A stretch of 64,000 bases of DNA. Source: Dehalobacter sp. GTDB taxonomy: Bacteria > Bacillota > Desulfitobacteriia > Desulfitobacteriales > Syntrophobotulaceae. The translations under genes were made by a program, and so were the position numbers. Under the pieces are notes generated by a model that saw only the letters and a list, made by a program, of their open reading frames with translations, searched no databases and was not told the origin of the DNA. Positions 1 through 8,775 of this stretch are shown here, in pieces (the first letter of the stretch is position 1; each line of letters begins with the position of its first letter). The stretch spans positions 1 through 64,000 of the forward strand of contig JAMPIU010000143.1 in NCBI GenBank assembly GCA_023667845.1, read 5' to 3'.

Positions 1-131
1 TAGAGATTCCAAGGATAAACATTTTTTATCTAGAATTTCCCATAAGAATAAGGTATATTAAGATATAGTGGCTGGCTGACCGGAAATTTCCTCATTAATA
101 AGCAGTTGATTTGTGAAAGATTGGGAGGCGG
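1..131. other. 5' flank of the first gene, no gene seen
   Basis: No convincing reading frame is seen. The stretch is AT-rich and ends in a strong ribosome binding site (GGGAGG, near 123-128) for the HD-GYP gene. The beginning of the window cuts whatever lies upstream, so I cannot say whether the first gene is the start of its operon. Confidence 0.4.
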
Positions 132-1190
132 ATGAAGATAAATACTGATAGTATTTCAAGGGCCAGAATACTGATCGTCGACGATAATTCAGTAAATATT
201 TTGTTACTTGAAAAACTGTTAAAAATGTCGGGATACAGCAATATCATGTCCACCACTGATTCCAGGGAAACCCTGTCCTTATATCGGGAGCATAATCCCG
301 ATCTGATTTTAATGGATTTAAGGATGCCTTACCTTGATGGATTTGAGGTAATGGAGCAGTTGAATGCAGTCAAAGAGGATGACTTTCTTCCGATCATTGC
401 CATTACAGCCTACAACGATCAGGAGCACAGACTGAAAGCATTGACGCTCGGCGCCAAAGATTTTATTGGGAAGCCCTTCGATTATGCTGAAGTTCTGATG
501 CGAATCAAAAATATACTGGAAATACGTTTACTGAACAATGAAATCAAAGAGAACAACCGCAGACTGGTCAATAAAGTCCAGGAGAGAACAAAAGAACTGG
601 AAGATTTGCAGGTTGAACTGATCCACAGGCTGGCGAGAGCCGCAGAATTTCGGGACAGCGAGACAGGAAATCACATTGTGCGAATGAGCAAATACACGTA
701 TGAACTTGGTAAAGCCTTCGGACTGCCGGAAAAGGACTGTGAACTAATGTTTCATGCCAGTACGCTGCATGACATTGGGAAAATTGGCATTCCCGACGAA
801 GTACTGCTGACACCAGGAAAACTCACTCCTGATGATTGGGAAAAAATGAAAACCCATACCGTTAAAGGGGCTCAGATCCTGGCCGGTAGTTCAGCAGAAA
901 TGATTAAGCTTGCTGAGCAGATTGCGCTGTATCATCATGAAAAATGGGATGGAAACGGTTATCCGAACGGGCTTCAAGGAGAGGAGATCCCGTTGGTGGG
1001 ACGAATCACCGCCATTTGTGATGTGTTTGATGCTTTGATTTCGGAGCGCCCTTACAAGAAGGCGTGGGAAATCGACGAAGCCTCAGCTGAGATAGAAAAA
1101 GGCAGAGGCACACACTTCGATCCTTCTCTTGTCGATCATTTTCTGAAAATTATGCCGGTAATCAGGGAAATTACGGAAATCTATAAATAA
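132..1190 (+). CDS. Response regulator with HD-GYP output domain
   Basis: Two-component response regulator of the RpfG type, 352 residues. An N-terminal receiver domain (about 10-130) has the acidic pair D17-D18 and the phospho-acceptor D62 in the sequence LMDLRMP. A charged coiled linker (about 132-165) leads to an HD-GYP domain with the metal-binding HD pair H213-D214, HHE at 268-270 and the GYP motif at 276-278. HD-GYP proteins of this family are known to hydrolyse cyclic di-GMP; activity here is inferred from the intact motifs. The start has GGGAGG seven bases upstream. The histidine kinase gene begins 49 bases downstream on the same strand and is the likely partner. Confidence 0.9.
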   Translation: MKINTDSISRARILIVDDNSVNILLLEKLLKMSGYSNIMSTTDSRETLSLYREHNPDLILMDLRMPYLDGFEVMEQLNAVKEDDFLPIIAITAYNDQEHRLKALTLGAKDFIGKPFDYAEVLMRIKNILEIRLLNNEIKENNRRLVNKVQERTKELEDLQVELIHRLARAAEFRDSETGNHIVRMSKYTYELGKAFGLPEKDCELMFHASTLHDIGKIGIPDEVLLTPGKLTPDDWEKMKTHTVKGAQILAGSSAEMIKLAEQIALYHHEKWDGNGYPNGLQGEEIPLVGRITAICDVFDALISERPYKKAWEIDEASAEIEKGRGTHFDPSLVDHFLKIMPVIREITEIYK

Positions 1191-1239
1191 CAAGTTCTGC
1201 CCATGGTCATCGAATGTAATAAACGGCGGCGGTGTTGGA

Positions 1240-2859
1240 ATGAGGTCAAAAGAGTTAAAGAAAAAGCTACCGCTTTTCCAGTGGACTTGGCGCACCTATG
1301 TTTGCGAAGCACTCATTCCATTGATCATCATGGGATTGGTGTTTATTGCTATTTTCATTCTCGCGCACTTCTGGCTGCATAAAGAAGTATCAGGTATGTC
1401 GATTGCTGGTCAGGGAGAAAAGCTCTATGCCGCGCTGAACGGTTTAAGCGATCAATTGTACCGTATTGGCCGTTTTATCATTGTAGGTCTTCTTATTTTC
1501 TATAGTATATTTATCATCATGTTTTACCGGAAAGCTCATCGAATAAACAAGGCGATCTCGGAGCCTCTGGCCAGGATTAAGCAGATGGTCCTTGATATCG
1601 GCACAGGACAGTACCTCCAGGAACAACCGGATTTCTTCATTAAAGAGCTGCAGGATACGGCAGTCTCAGTCGTACAATTAGGTAAACGGCTGCATCATCT
1701 CGATGCCAATCTGACAGTTTACCAGTCTGAAATCAGGAAAAAGGAAGAAAATCTGCAGGCTCTGGTAAAATCCATTGATGATGCTATTTTTGAAGTAGAT
1801 GAATCCGGAATCGTTCGGAATGCTTGGACAAATGATAAGAGTATTTTGATTAGACCGGCTGCTGAAATCATTGGTTCCTCCTTTTATTCCGTTATGGATG
1901 AGGAGACCGCAAAAATCAACATGACCTTGATCAGTCGTGCTATTCAAGGCAAGGAACCGGAGGTATTTGAATATTTCCTGAACACTTCAAAAGGCGTCCG
2001 TTGGTATCAGGCACGGATAGCCCTTATTGACAATGATAGGCATAGTGTTTCCATCTCCGTAAGGAATATTACCGATAGGAAGGCCCTGGAGAATTCGCTT
2101 ATTTCAGCCAAGATGGAGGCTGAACGGGCCAGCCTGGCCAAATCGGAATTCCTCTCGAGTATGAGCCACGAATTTAAAACACCCCTGAATGCGATTATGG
2201 GCTTTGCCCAACTCCTGGAGATCGATACGGAGGCTCCTTTAAACGAATTTCAGAAGCAGAGTGTCAAAGAAATCTATAAAGCAGGGAACCACTTACTTGA
2301 CCTGATTAATAAAGTCCTTGATCTCGCGAAGATTGAAACAGGCAAATTTGATGTCGTGATTAAACCGGTAGAAATAAAACCTGTCGTAGAAGCTTCGATC
2401 AACTTAGTCAAGCCGCTGGCTGATCTGAAAGGAATTGCGATCACGGCAGCGTATTCCAGGTGTGAGAATTATTGTGTGGCGGCAGACCAGATCCGTTTGA
2501 AACAAGTGCTGCTGAATATTTTTTCGAATGCGATTAAATATAGTTTTGATAATGGAATCGTTGAATTCAGCTGTCAGGAGTTTGATGGGTGGCTGCGCTT
2601 CAGCATCATCGATAGTGGTTTAGGCATTCCGTTGGAAGAACAGGGTAAAATATTTGATCCTTTTTTCAGGGCATCGAATATCAACCATTTAATCGAAGGT
2701 ACCGGGATTGGGTTGCCGGTTGCCAGAGAATTGATTGAACTGATGGGCGGAAATCTTGGATTTGACAGTCAAGAGGGAAAGGGAAGCCATTTCTGGTTTG
2801 AACTTCCTTTGGTTCATGCCGGCTCGGCAGAAAGGATAACAAAATGGATAACATATTAG
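1240..2859 (+). CDS. Membrane PAS-domain sensor histidine kinase
   Basis: 539-residue sensor kinase. Two membrane segments (about 24-44 and 77-95) enclose a very short outside loop, so sensing is probably in the membrane or cytoplasm. A coiled stretch (about 130-172) is followed by a PAS domain (about 172-285), then HisKA with SHEFKTPLN (phospho-accepting H310) and a HATPase_c domain with an N box (NIFSNAIKYS) and G boxes (DSGLGIP, GTGIGLPVA). There is no receiver domain, which fits pairing with the upstream HD-GYP regulator. The end overlaps the start of the thioesterase gene by 16 bases, suggesting one transcript. The ribosome binding site before this ATG is weak. Confidence 0.88.
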   Translation: MRSKELKKKLPLFQWTWRTYVCEALIPLIIMGLVFIAIFILAHFWLHKEVSGMSIAGQGEKLYAALNGLSDQLYRIGRFIIVGLLIFYSIFIIMFYRKAHRINKAISEPLARIKQMVLDIGTGQYLQEQPDFFIKELQDTAVSVVQLGKRLHHLDANLTVYQSEIRKKEENLQALVKSIDDAIFEVDESGIVRNAWTNDKSILIRPAAEIIGSSFYSVMDEETAKINMTLISRAIQGKEPEVFEYFLNTSKGVRWYQARIALIDNDRHSVSISVRNITDRKALENSLISAKMEAERASLAKSEFLSSMSHEFKTPLNAIMGFAQLLEIDTEAPLNEFQKQSVKEIYKAGNHLLDLINKVLDLAKIETGKFDVVIKPVEIKPVVEASINLVKPLADLKGIAITAAYSRCENYCVAADQIRLKQVLLNIFSNAIKYSFDNGIVEFSCQEFDGWLRFSIIDSGLGIPLEEQGKIFDPFFRASNINHLIEGTGIGLPVARELIELMGGNLGFDSQEGKGSHFWFELPLVHAGSAERITKWITY

Positions 2860-3227
2860 AGGAAATGAGTAAGGATATTTTTGCAAAATATGTTGGGATA
2901 GAAATACTCAAAGCCGGAGCCGGAACGGCTGAGGCCAGGTTAAAGATAGACGAGCACCATTTGAATGCGCTTGGGATCGTTCAGGGAGGAGCCATTTTTA
3001 CGCTGGCGGATTCGACACTCGCTGCAGCGTCGAATTCCCGGGAGGGTACGGCAATTGCCGTAAATGTCAGTATTACCTATTGTCAAGCTGCCGGTCTGGG
3101 AATACTCACCGCCAGGGCCAAAGAAGTATCCCTAAACCGGAAAATAGCGACCTATCTGGTTGAAGTCACAGATGAGAAAGATAATCTCATCGCCATGTTT
3201 CAGGGAACGGTTTACAGGAAACAATAA
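2844..3227 (+). CDS. PaaI-type hotdog thioesterase
   Basis: 127-residue single hotdog-fold protein of the PaaI/YdiI acyl-CoA thioesterase family. The family signature is visible: an asparagine-glycine region (HLNALGIVQGG) followed by the helix ending in LADSTLAAASN, whose aspartate is the usual catalytic or water-activating residue, and a last strand ending in GTVYRK. It would hydrolyse acyl- or aryl-CoA thioesters; the substrate cannot be read from sequence. The start overlaps the kinase gene and has AAAGGA seven bases before the ATG, which favours this start over the ATG at 2865. It ends just before a bidirectional hairpin. Confidence 0.8.
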   Translation: MDNILEEMSKDIFAKYVGIEILKAGAGTAEARLKIDEHHLNALGIVQGGAIFTLADSTLAAASNSREGTAIAVNVSITYCQAAGLGILTARAKEVSLNRKIATYLVEVTDEKDNLIAMFQGTVYRKQ

Positions 3228-3231
3228 AATA

Positions 3232-3283
3232 AAAGCTCATGTTCGTATCATACCAACGGTGACATGATGCGAACATGGGCTTT
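3232..3283. terminator. Bidirectional hairpin between convergent genes
   Basis: Arms 3232-3245 and 3270-3283 pair over 14 positions with one G-T pair, with a further ATCA/TGAT pairing inside. It sits between the convergent thioesterase (+) and DUF1540 (-) genes, with A-rich sequence on the left and TTT at the right edge, so it could end both transcripts. Confidence 0.6.
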
Positions 3284-3307
3284 GAAATCTCATACACCTG
3301 GTATTGA

Positions 3308-3457
3308 TTACTTCTGAGGTTTGAAGGTATCACACTGTGTCTCTTCCGAGCCTTGGGAATGCTCGGCCCCGCTGTGATTCACCTGAATCATCGGTGCATC
3401 GCACATGACATCTTTATTGTAATGACACTCGGTGACTGTACATTTAATTGAACCCAT
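3308..3457 (-). CDS. DUF1540 cysteine-motif small protein
   Basis: 49-residue protein with the DUF1540 pattern: C..T.C.YN....C.A..I.V near the start and a fourth cysteine in the QCDTF motif near the end. Such four-cysteine proteins occur widely in spore-forming Firmicutes and probably bind a metal; no function is established. A longer frame begins at 3532, but GGAGGTG lies seven bases before the ATG at 3457, and the family starts with this sequence, so the short start is preferred. It is transcribed alone, against its neighbours, with a 20-base palindrome just upstream. Confidence 0.8.
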   Translation of the reverse strand: MGSIKCTVTECHYNKDVMCDAPMIQVNHSGAEHSQGSEETQCDTFKPQK

Positions 3458-3488
3458 TTTTTTCACCTCCTTGGGCGAGTATCTTATT

Positions 3489-3508
3489 AACGCTAAAGCT
3501 TTGGCGTT
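3489..3508. promoter_or_regulatory. 20-bp palindrome upstream of DUF1540 gene
   Basis: Half-sites AACGCTAAAG and CTTTGGCGTT are complementary in nine of ten positions, with the tenth a G-T pair. It lies about 30 bases upstream of the DUF1540 start, overlapping a minus-strand TATAAA (3507-3512). It could be an operator; it has no loop, so an RNA hairpin is less likely. Confidence 0.35.
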
Positions 3509-3573
3509 TATACCTCTTATTATTATGAACAAAAATTAATTTACTATGTGGACGGCAAAACCAATAAATTTTT

Positions 3574-3597
3574 AAAGACGCTCCGGCGTCTTTTTTT
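3574..3597 (+). terminator. Rho-independent terminator (plus strand)
   Basis: Arms AAAGACGC and GCGTCTTT flank a TCCG loop and run into seven T. It reads on the plus strand although the nearest plus gene upstream already ends at 3227 with its own hairpin, so it may be left from a lost gene or guard the following gene from read-through. Confidence 0.75.
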
Positions 3598-3623
3598 ATA
3601 AGGTTTGCATAAATGGAAAATTA

Positions 3624-4325
3624 TTGAAGAAGACTGCATATATTATTATTGTCATAATCATTTTCTGGAATGGGGTGACTCACACGAATGACTTCAATTA
3701 CAAATATACCGTAAACCACAGCAACCCGGTAAATTACTATTATCAACCGCAGCAGGGCAATTCCAGAAAGCTTTGGGGCTGTCCAATGCAGCAAAATAGC
3801 TGGAATAACGGCATCTATCCTCTCTTTGAACGTTCGGTTCCCTCCGGGCCCAATCTGATATTGCTTATGCCGGCAATTTTTGGAGCTGCGGCCGCGTTTA
3901 CGGTCGGGTTCAGTTTGTACGGCCGCAGTTTTAGCAGCGGATATTCAAGATTTATTTTTTTTGTCAATATCTATGCAATCATTGCTTCTCTGGGCGCCGG
4001 GGCTTATATCTTCGAAACGTTAACCCTCGAGGAAAGCAAAGACGCCAAATTAAAGGATATTATTCTTCCGCTGATAACAGTCATTTTGTTTTTCGCGCTG
4101 CTCTTTAATCTGGTCTACACGCTTTATCCATCTTCCTTTTCCGGGACAATCGGAAAAACGCGTGTAACTCAGTTTATTTCGTTTCTTTCTTTAAGCATTG
4201 GCAGTATTTCAGTGGGGGAGACTTTTAATGTGACACCGGAAAAAAGCGGGACGCAAATCATGGCTGCTGTGGAATCCTTCTGGAATTTATTTGTTCTGTC
4301 ACTTCTTATATCTCTGATCACATAG
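3624..4325 (+). CDS. Multi-pass membrane protein, unknown
   Basis: 233 residues, no family recognised. A hydrophobic N-terminus (3-18) looks like a signal or first membrane segment. A polar Asn/Tyr/Gln-rich stretch (about 22-70) follows, then about four membrane segments (roughly 77-96, 105-128, 146-168, 180-198) and a hydrophobic C-terminus. The start is TTG at 3624 with no clear ribosome binding site, so the true start is uncertain. It ends three bases from the end of the convergent LysM gene. Judged real because of its length and clear membrane pattern. Confidence 0.55.
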   Translation: MKKTAYIIIVIIIFWNGVTHTNDFNYKYTVNHSNPVNYYYQPQQGNSRKLWGCPMQQNSWNNGIYPLFERSVPSGPNLILLMPAIFGAAAAFTVGFSLYGRSFSSGYSRFIFFVNIYAIIASLGAGAYIFETLTLEESKDAKLKDIILPLITVILFFALLFNLVYTLYPSSFSGTIGKTRVTQFISFLSLSIGSISVGETFNVTPEKSGTQIMAAVESFWNLFVLSLLISLIT

Positions 4326-4328
4326 TCC

Positions 4329-4685
4329 TTAGTGGGATCTTCTCCGTCTCCTGACAGGAAGACAGATCATCTGGCCAATCCGCAGGTTCGTGGGATCAAC
4401 TCCGGGGTTCAGTGAGATAAGTGAAGCTGTTGAAAGGTGGTATTTACCGGCCAATTTGGAAAAGGTATCACCAGCTTTGATAACATAACGGTTCGCCGGT
4501 GGACATGAAACAACGCTCCTCCTGATTGGAATGCAGATCAAGACCCCCGGTTTCAGGTTATTCGGGTTTACTCCTGTGTTCACCGATGCAATTGCCTCTG
4601 CAGTTGTATTGAATTTGCGGGCAAGGCTATAAAAAGTATCACCCGGCTTGATCTGATATGAGATTGTTCCTTTCGGACAGGTCAT
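4329..4685 (-). CDS. Double LysM-domain protein
   Basis: 118 residues made almost wholly of two LysM domains (about 9-54 and 66-111), each with the Y.I..GDTF..LA pattern and the closing L..GQ.ICLP-type strand. LysM binds N-acetylglucosamine-containing glycans such as peptidoglycan. No signal peptide is present and the tail is arginine-rich (RRRRRSH). A leaderless double-LysM protein in a spore former would fit the spore surface or coat, where proteins arrive from the mother cell; this is inference. It is transcribed alone. Confidence 0.85.
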   Translation of the reverse strand: MTCPKGTISYQIKPGDTFYSLARKFNTTAEAIASVNTGVNPNNLKPGVLICIPIRRSVVSCPPANRYVIKAGDTFSKLAGKYHLSTASLISLNPGVDPTNLRIGQMICLPVRRRRRSH

Positions 4686-4888
4686 GAAAGCTCACTCCCA
4701 GCAGATATTTTTTCTCTTCTCATTGTATGAAGGGATTACCTGTCCGCCGGACAGAAGGACAAACCCAACCCCAAATTTTTTTCGCCTTAAAGGTTAGAAT
4801 AAGAAAATCCATAAAGGGATAGTGAAAATCCTTCTAAAAATATTCAGATTAAACCGGGAGATGTACAAGTTGGTTTGAATACTAAAAT

Positions 4889-4920
4889 ATTTGACAACCA
4901 AATTAAAAATGAGGTAAACT
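4889..4920 (+). promoter_or_regulatory. FabT-like operator overlapping a promoter
   Basis: TTTG-ACAAC-CAAA (4890-4902) is a TTTG-N5-CAAA palindrome like the known FabT operator (TTTGATTATCAAA). It overlaps a good -35 TTGACA (4891-4896), followed after 18 bases by TAAACT (4915-4920) as -10. A half-site TTTGATTAT sits at 4920-4928. Binding here would block transcription of the MarR-type gene and perhaps the fatty acid operon behind it. This is family knowledge plus sequence; no binding data. Confidence 0.6.
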
Positions 4921-4949
4921 TTGATTATGCGCTGAGAGGAAGTGAAAGG

Positions 4950-5402
4950 TTGGAAACAAATATTCGTACTGTTTTAAATGAACTTCTGATTGGAACATTC
5001 AATCAAATTCTAGATGTAGAGCAGAACGAGATTAAGAAAGGACCATTAAATAATCTGTCTATCTCAGAACTGCATGCGATTGAAGCGATTGGAATGTATC
5101 AGGATAGGACAATGTCTCAGGTTGCCGCCGATCTGGGTATCACTGTCGGAGCGCTTACTTCTTTTATCAATAACCTTGTTAAAAAGGAGTATGTTTCCAG
5201 ACAAAGGGATGAGGCAGACCGGAGAATTGTCAGGATCAGCCTGACCAGAAGGGGAAAGCTTGCCTACAGGATTCATGAAAAATTCCATCTGGATATGGTT
5301 AAGCATATGCTTCTCGGATTAGGGGAACAGGAGAATATTTTAATCGAATCATTGCAGAAACTCACCGAATTTTTTGATTCAAAGTATTCCTTTAATCATT
5401 AA
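4950..5402 (+). CDS. fabT: MarR-family regulator of fatty acid synthesis (FabT-like)
   Basis: 150-residue winged-helix MarR protein: DNA-binding helices in SQVAADLGITVGALTSFINNLVKKEYV and a wing with RQRDEADRRIVRISLT. Placed directly before fabH, as fabT is in streptococci and other Firmicutes, where FabT with acyl-ACP represses the fab genes. A frame opens at TTG 4875 (175 residues), but TTG 4950 has AGAGGAAG at a good distance, matches the usual length, and leaves the promoter and operator upstream rather than inside the gene. The 101-base gap to fabH holds no obvious terminator. Confidence 0.8.
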   Translation: METNIRTVLNELLIGTFNQILDVEQNEIKKGPLNNLSISELHAIEAIGMYQDRTMSQVAADLGITVGALTSFINNLVKKEYVSRQRDEADRRIVRISLTRRGKLAYRIHEKFHLDMVKHMLLGLGEQENILIESLQKLTEFFDSKYSFNH

Positions 5403-5503
5403 CAAGAGATACACAAAAGGTATATGAAAAAGGTAAACGAACAGAAGATTCGTAATGGATGATAATAAACGAAATAATATGAGAGAAAAGGAAATTTGGA
5501 AAT

Positions 5504-6487
5504 ATGTATGACGTTGAGATAATTGGCACTGGCAGTTATGTTCCTGAAAACAGGGTGACGAATGATGATCTGTCTAAGATTGTTGACACAAGCGATGAAT
5601 GGATCCGTACCCGGACAGGGATCATAGAACGCAGAATTTCACTGACGGAAACCACAGCGGATCTGGCAGTTGCAGCCGCCCGCAGAGCGCTTGATGATGC
5701 CGGAGTTGCCGCTGAGGAGCTTGATCTGATTATTGTGGCCACGGTTACACCGGACTATTTTTTCCCGTCAACGGCATGTTTTGTCCAGAATAGTCTCGGA
5801 GCCAGCCGGGCAGCTTGTTTTGATATCAGTGCGGCTTGCACCGGTTTTATTTTTGGACTCAGCATTGCCTCCCAGTTTATCAGAACAGGGATGTATCAAA
5901 AGGCACTGATCATCGGGGCCGAGGCCCTTTCCAAAATCACGGACTGGGAAGACCGCGGCACTTGTGTCCTGTTTGCAGACGGGGCGGGTGCGGCGGTTAT
6001 TAAAAGAGGAGATCAGGGCATTATTTCTGAAGTAATCGGTTCTGATGGGAGCAAGGGTGAATGTTTGGAATGTCCTGCCCTTCCGCTCAAGAACGTCTTT
6101 ATTGAGGCCGGGGAAGCTAAGCCCCCATATGCCAAAATGAACGGACGGGAAGTTTTTAAATTTGCAGTCAATATTTTACCTGAGTGTATTTTGAAGACGC
6201 TTGAAAAGACACCTTATACGCTGGAAGACATTAACCATATCATACCGCACCAGGCGAACCTGCGGATCATCGATTCAGCGGCCAAAAAGCTGCAGGTGGA
6301 TCAGGCGAAGTTTTATGTCAACCTTCCCAGTTATGGAAATACTTCGAGTGCGAGTATCCCAATTGCCCTGGATGAAATGGCCAAAGGGAAGTTAATCCAT
6401 GAAGGGGATCTGCTCGTTCTTGTCGGATTCGGAGGAGGACTTACCTACGGCGCAATGCTGATTAAATGGACCATAGGGGGTAAATGA
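5504..6487 (+). CDS. fabH: Beta-ketoacyl-ACP synthase III
   Basis: 327 residues, full length. Condenses acetyl-CoA (or branched starter) with malonyl-ACP to start fatty acid chains. Thiolase fold with the Cys-His-Asn triad: C112 in SAACTGF, H249 in IIPHQAN and N279 in YGNTS. First enzyme gene of the fab-acc operon; its stop overlaps the acpP start (ATGATG). Ribosome binding site AGGAAA lies before the ATG. Confidence 0.97.
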   Translation: MYDVEIIGTGSYVPENRVTNDDLSKIVDTSDEWIRTRTGIIERRISLTETTADLAVAAARRALDDAGVAAEELDLIIVATVTPDYFFPSTACFVQNSLGASRAACFDISAACTGFIFGLSIASQFIRTGMYQKALIIGAEALSKITDWEDRGTCVLFADGAGAAVIKRGDQGIISEVIGSDGSKGECLECPALPLKNVFIEAGEAKPPYAKMNGREVFKFAVNILPECILKTLEKTPYTLEDINHIIPHQANLRIIDSAAKKLQVDQAKFYVNLPSYGNTSSASIPIALDEMAKGKLIHEGDLLVLVGFGGGLTYGAMLIKWTIGGK

Positions 6488-6717
6488 TGTCTTTTGACAC
6501 GATCTGCAGGATTATTGCCTCCCAGATTGAGATTGAACCGGAGGAAATCCAGCTGTCCACCAAGTTCCAGCAAGACCTCGGAATTGACTCTCTAAGCATT
6601 TTTGAAATTGTCATGGAGCTGGAAGATGTATACAGGATTGAAATTCCGACTGAAGATCTTGAAGAATTAATCAGCGTAGCAGATCTGGTTGACTATATGA
6701 ATAAGCGAACGAATTGA
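6484..6717 (+). CDS. acpP: Acyl carrier protein
   Basis: 77 residues, acidic, four-helix ACP. The phosphopantetheine attachment serine is S36 in LGIDSLSIFEIVMELED, the typical ACP motif. Start overlaps the fabH stop, so translation is coupled; ATG 6484 or ATG 6487 could serve, both behind GGGGGT. It carries acyl chains between the enzymes of this operon. Confidence 0.95.
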   Translation: MMSFDTICRIIASQIEIEPEEIQLSTKFQQDLGIDSLSIFEIVMELEDVYRIEIPTEDLEELISVADLVDYMNKRTN

Positions 6718-6730
6718 AGGAGAGAATGGC

Positions 6731-7681
6731 ATGAATAACTTTGGTTTTTTTCATAAACTGGGCGTAAAATACCCGCTGATTCAAGGCGGTATGGCCTGGA
6801 TTTCGGACAGCTCACTTGCTTCGGCCGTATCGAACGCCGGCGGAATCGGTATCATTGCGGCGGCCAACGCACCTGTCGAATATGTCAAAGAAGAGATTAG
6901 GAAGGCCAAAGCTCTGACAGACAAGCCTTTTGGCGTAAATATCATGCTGTTAAGTGAAAATGCCGGAGCCATTGCCCGTCTCGTCTGTGAAGAAGGGGTA
7001 AAAGTAGTGACAACAGGCGCCGGAAGTCCCGGGAAATATATTAAAATGTGGAAAGAAAACGGCATTACGGTCATTCCCGTAGTTCCTTCCGTTGCGTTGG
7101 CCCGCAGGATGGAGAAGGAAGGGGCAGATGCCGTTGTGGCGGAAGGCGGAGAGTCCGGCGGACATGTCGGTGAACTGACGACCATGGCCTTGCTTCCTCA
7201 GGTGATTGACGCTGTAAATATTCCGGTGATTGCTGCTGGGGGAATCGGTGACGGCAGAGGGATTGCCGCAGCTTTTATGTTGGGTGCAAGCGGTGTCCAG
7301 GTTGGCACAAGGTTCCTAACTGCCGAAGAATGTACCGTGCATCAAAACTATAAGGATAGAATCCTGAAAGCTAAAGATATCGATTCAGTCGTTACAGGCA
7401 GGCCAACAGGTCACCCGGTCAGAGTCCTCAGAAATAAACTTACCCGGCAGTTTGAAGAGCTGGAAAGGACGGGGGCACCTCTGGAGCAGTATGAGACGAT
7501 TGGTGCCGGTGCGCTGCGCAAGGCTGTCAAAGAGGGAGATACGGATTACGGATCGGTCATGGCCGGGCAAATCGCAGGTCTGATTAAAAAAGAACAGACC
7601 TGTAAAGAGATTATTGAAGAAATGTTTGCCCAGGCAGGGGAACGTCTGAAAGCTATTAAGCTTGACAGTATTACCCGCTAA
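6731..7681 (+). CDS. fabK: Enoyl-ACP reductase II (FMN-dependent)
   Basis: 316 residues of the nitronate monooxygenase/FabK TIM-barrel family. Reduces enoyl-ACP in the last step of the elongation cycle using FMN and NAD(P)H. Features: LIQGGMAWIS at the N-terminus, GGESGGH with H145 at the position of the FabK active-site histidine, and the flavin phosphate loop AAGGIGDGRG. Context within a fab operon separates it from nitronate monooxygenases. No fabI is seen in the window. Thirteen bases follow acpP, with GGAGAG before the ATG. Confidence 0.95.
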   Translation: MNNFGFFHKLGVKYPLIQGGMAWISDSSLASAVSNAGGIGIIAAANAPVEYVKEEIRKAKALTDKPFGVNIMLLSENAGAIARLVCEEGVKVVTTGAGSPGKYIKMWKENGITVIPVVPSVALARRMEKEGADAVVAEGGESGGHVGELTTMALLPQVIDAVNIPVIAAGGIGDGRGIAAAFMLGASGVQVGTRFLTAEECTVHQNYKDRILKAKDIDSVVTGRPTGHPVRVLRNKLTRQFEELERTGAPLEQYETIGAGALRKAVKEGDTDYGSVMAGQIAGLIKKEQTCKEIIEEMFAQAGERLKAIKLDSITR

Positions 7682-7768
7682 AGGGATACGTGTGGAGGAC
7701 AAAAGAACCATCCCTTTGTCCCCCACATTCGGATGATTATCGGATGATTATTGGAGGATACGGAAAGA

Positions 7769-8707
7769 ATGGATAGAAAGACAGCGTTTATTTTTGCGGG
7801 CCAGGGTTCACAGTATGTTGGCATGGGCAAAGAACTTTATCAGCATAACGATGTTTCGTGGGCGGTTTTTGACCTGGCGGATCAGGAGCTCGGATATTCG
7901 CTGAGTGGCCTGTGTTTTAACGGCCCCAAAGAGGAACTGGATAAAACCGAACATACACAGCCCGCCATTCTTACAGTCAGTGTGGCAGCCGCAAGGGCGT
8001 TGATGGATCAGGGGATCAATCCTGATCTGACAGCCGGATTCAGTCTGGGTGAATATTCTGCCTTGGTCTTGAGCGGTGTATTGCCATTTGAGGCGGCTGT
8101 GAAACTAGTCCGGAACAGAGGCAGGTATATGCAGGAGGCTGTGTCTCAGGGTGTTGGAGGAATGGCTGCAGTCCTCGGTTTGGAAACATCCGGGGTCGAG
8201 GAGGCTTGTCTTGCGGCTGAAAGCCTTGGGATTGTACGGATTGCCAATTATAACTGCCCAGGTCAAGTTGTGATATCCGGGGAAAACAAGGCCTTGGAAG
8301 CCGCGTCGGCCAGAGCTATGGAGCTCGGGGCCAAAAGGGTGATCCCGCTTGAAGTCAGCGGACCGTTTCATACGGGCTTGCTCGAACCGGCGGCCCGGAA
8401 ATTGGCTGACGAGCTGGCAGGCATTGAATTTTCTGATCCCCGGATCCCGGTGATTTCAAATGTCACTGCAGATTATATGGCGGATAAGTCGGCGGTCAAG
8501 GAACTATTGCCACAACAAGTCATGCGTTCCGTCCTTTGGGAGATGTCCTTCAGAAGAATGCTCGCCGACGGCGTAGATACCTTTGTGGAACTGGGACCTG
8601 GAAGTGTCTTAAAAGGCTTTGCGAGAAAGATTGACAAGAACGTGAAGGTTCTGAATGTCGAAGACCCGACATCTCTCGAAGCTGTGGTGAAATACTTTAA
8701 CGATTAA
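7769..8707 (+). CDS. fabD: Malonyl-CoA:ACP transacylase
   Basis: 312 residues. Transfers malonyl from CoA to ACP. Motifs: FAGQGSQYVGMG at the N-terminus, nucleophile S92 in GFSLGEYSA and H201 in SGPFHTGLL. The usual histidine of GHSxGE is phenylalanine here. A frame opens at TTG 7751, but GGAGG (7753-7757) lies inside that stretch and serves ATG 7769, which gives the family start MDRKTAFIF. The gap before it carries a short tandem duplication (CGGATGATTAT twice). Confidence 0.95.
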   Translation: MDRKTAFIFAGQGSQYVGMGKELYQHNDVSWAVFDLADQELGYSLSGLCFNGPKEELDKTEHTQPAILTVSVAAARALMDQGINPDLTAGFSLGEYSALVLSGVLPFEAAVKLVRNRGRYMQEAVSQGVGGMAAVLGLETSGVEEACLAAESLGIVRIANYNCPGQVVISGENKALEAASARAMELGAKRVIPLEVSGPFHTGLLEPAARKLADELAGIEFSDPRIPVISNVTADYMADKSAVKELLPQQVMRSVLWEMSFRRMLADGVDTFVELGPGSVLKGFARKIDKNVKVLNVEDPTSLEAVVKYFND

Positions 8708-8775
8708 GAACGTACTTGAAATCTAGGTACAGGTCACGGTTTCTATCAATATTGGATTCCAGGAGGAGGTAGGAT

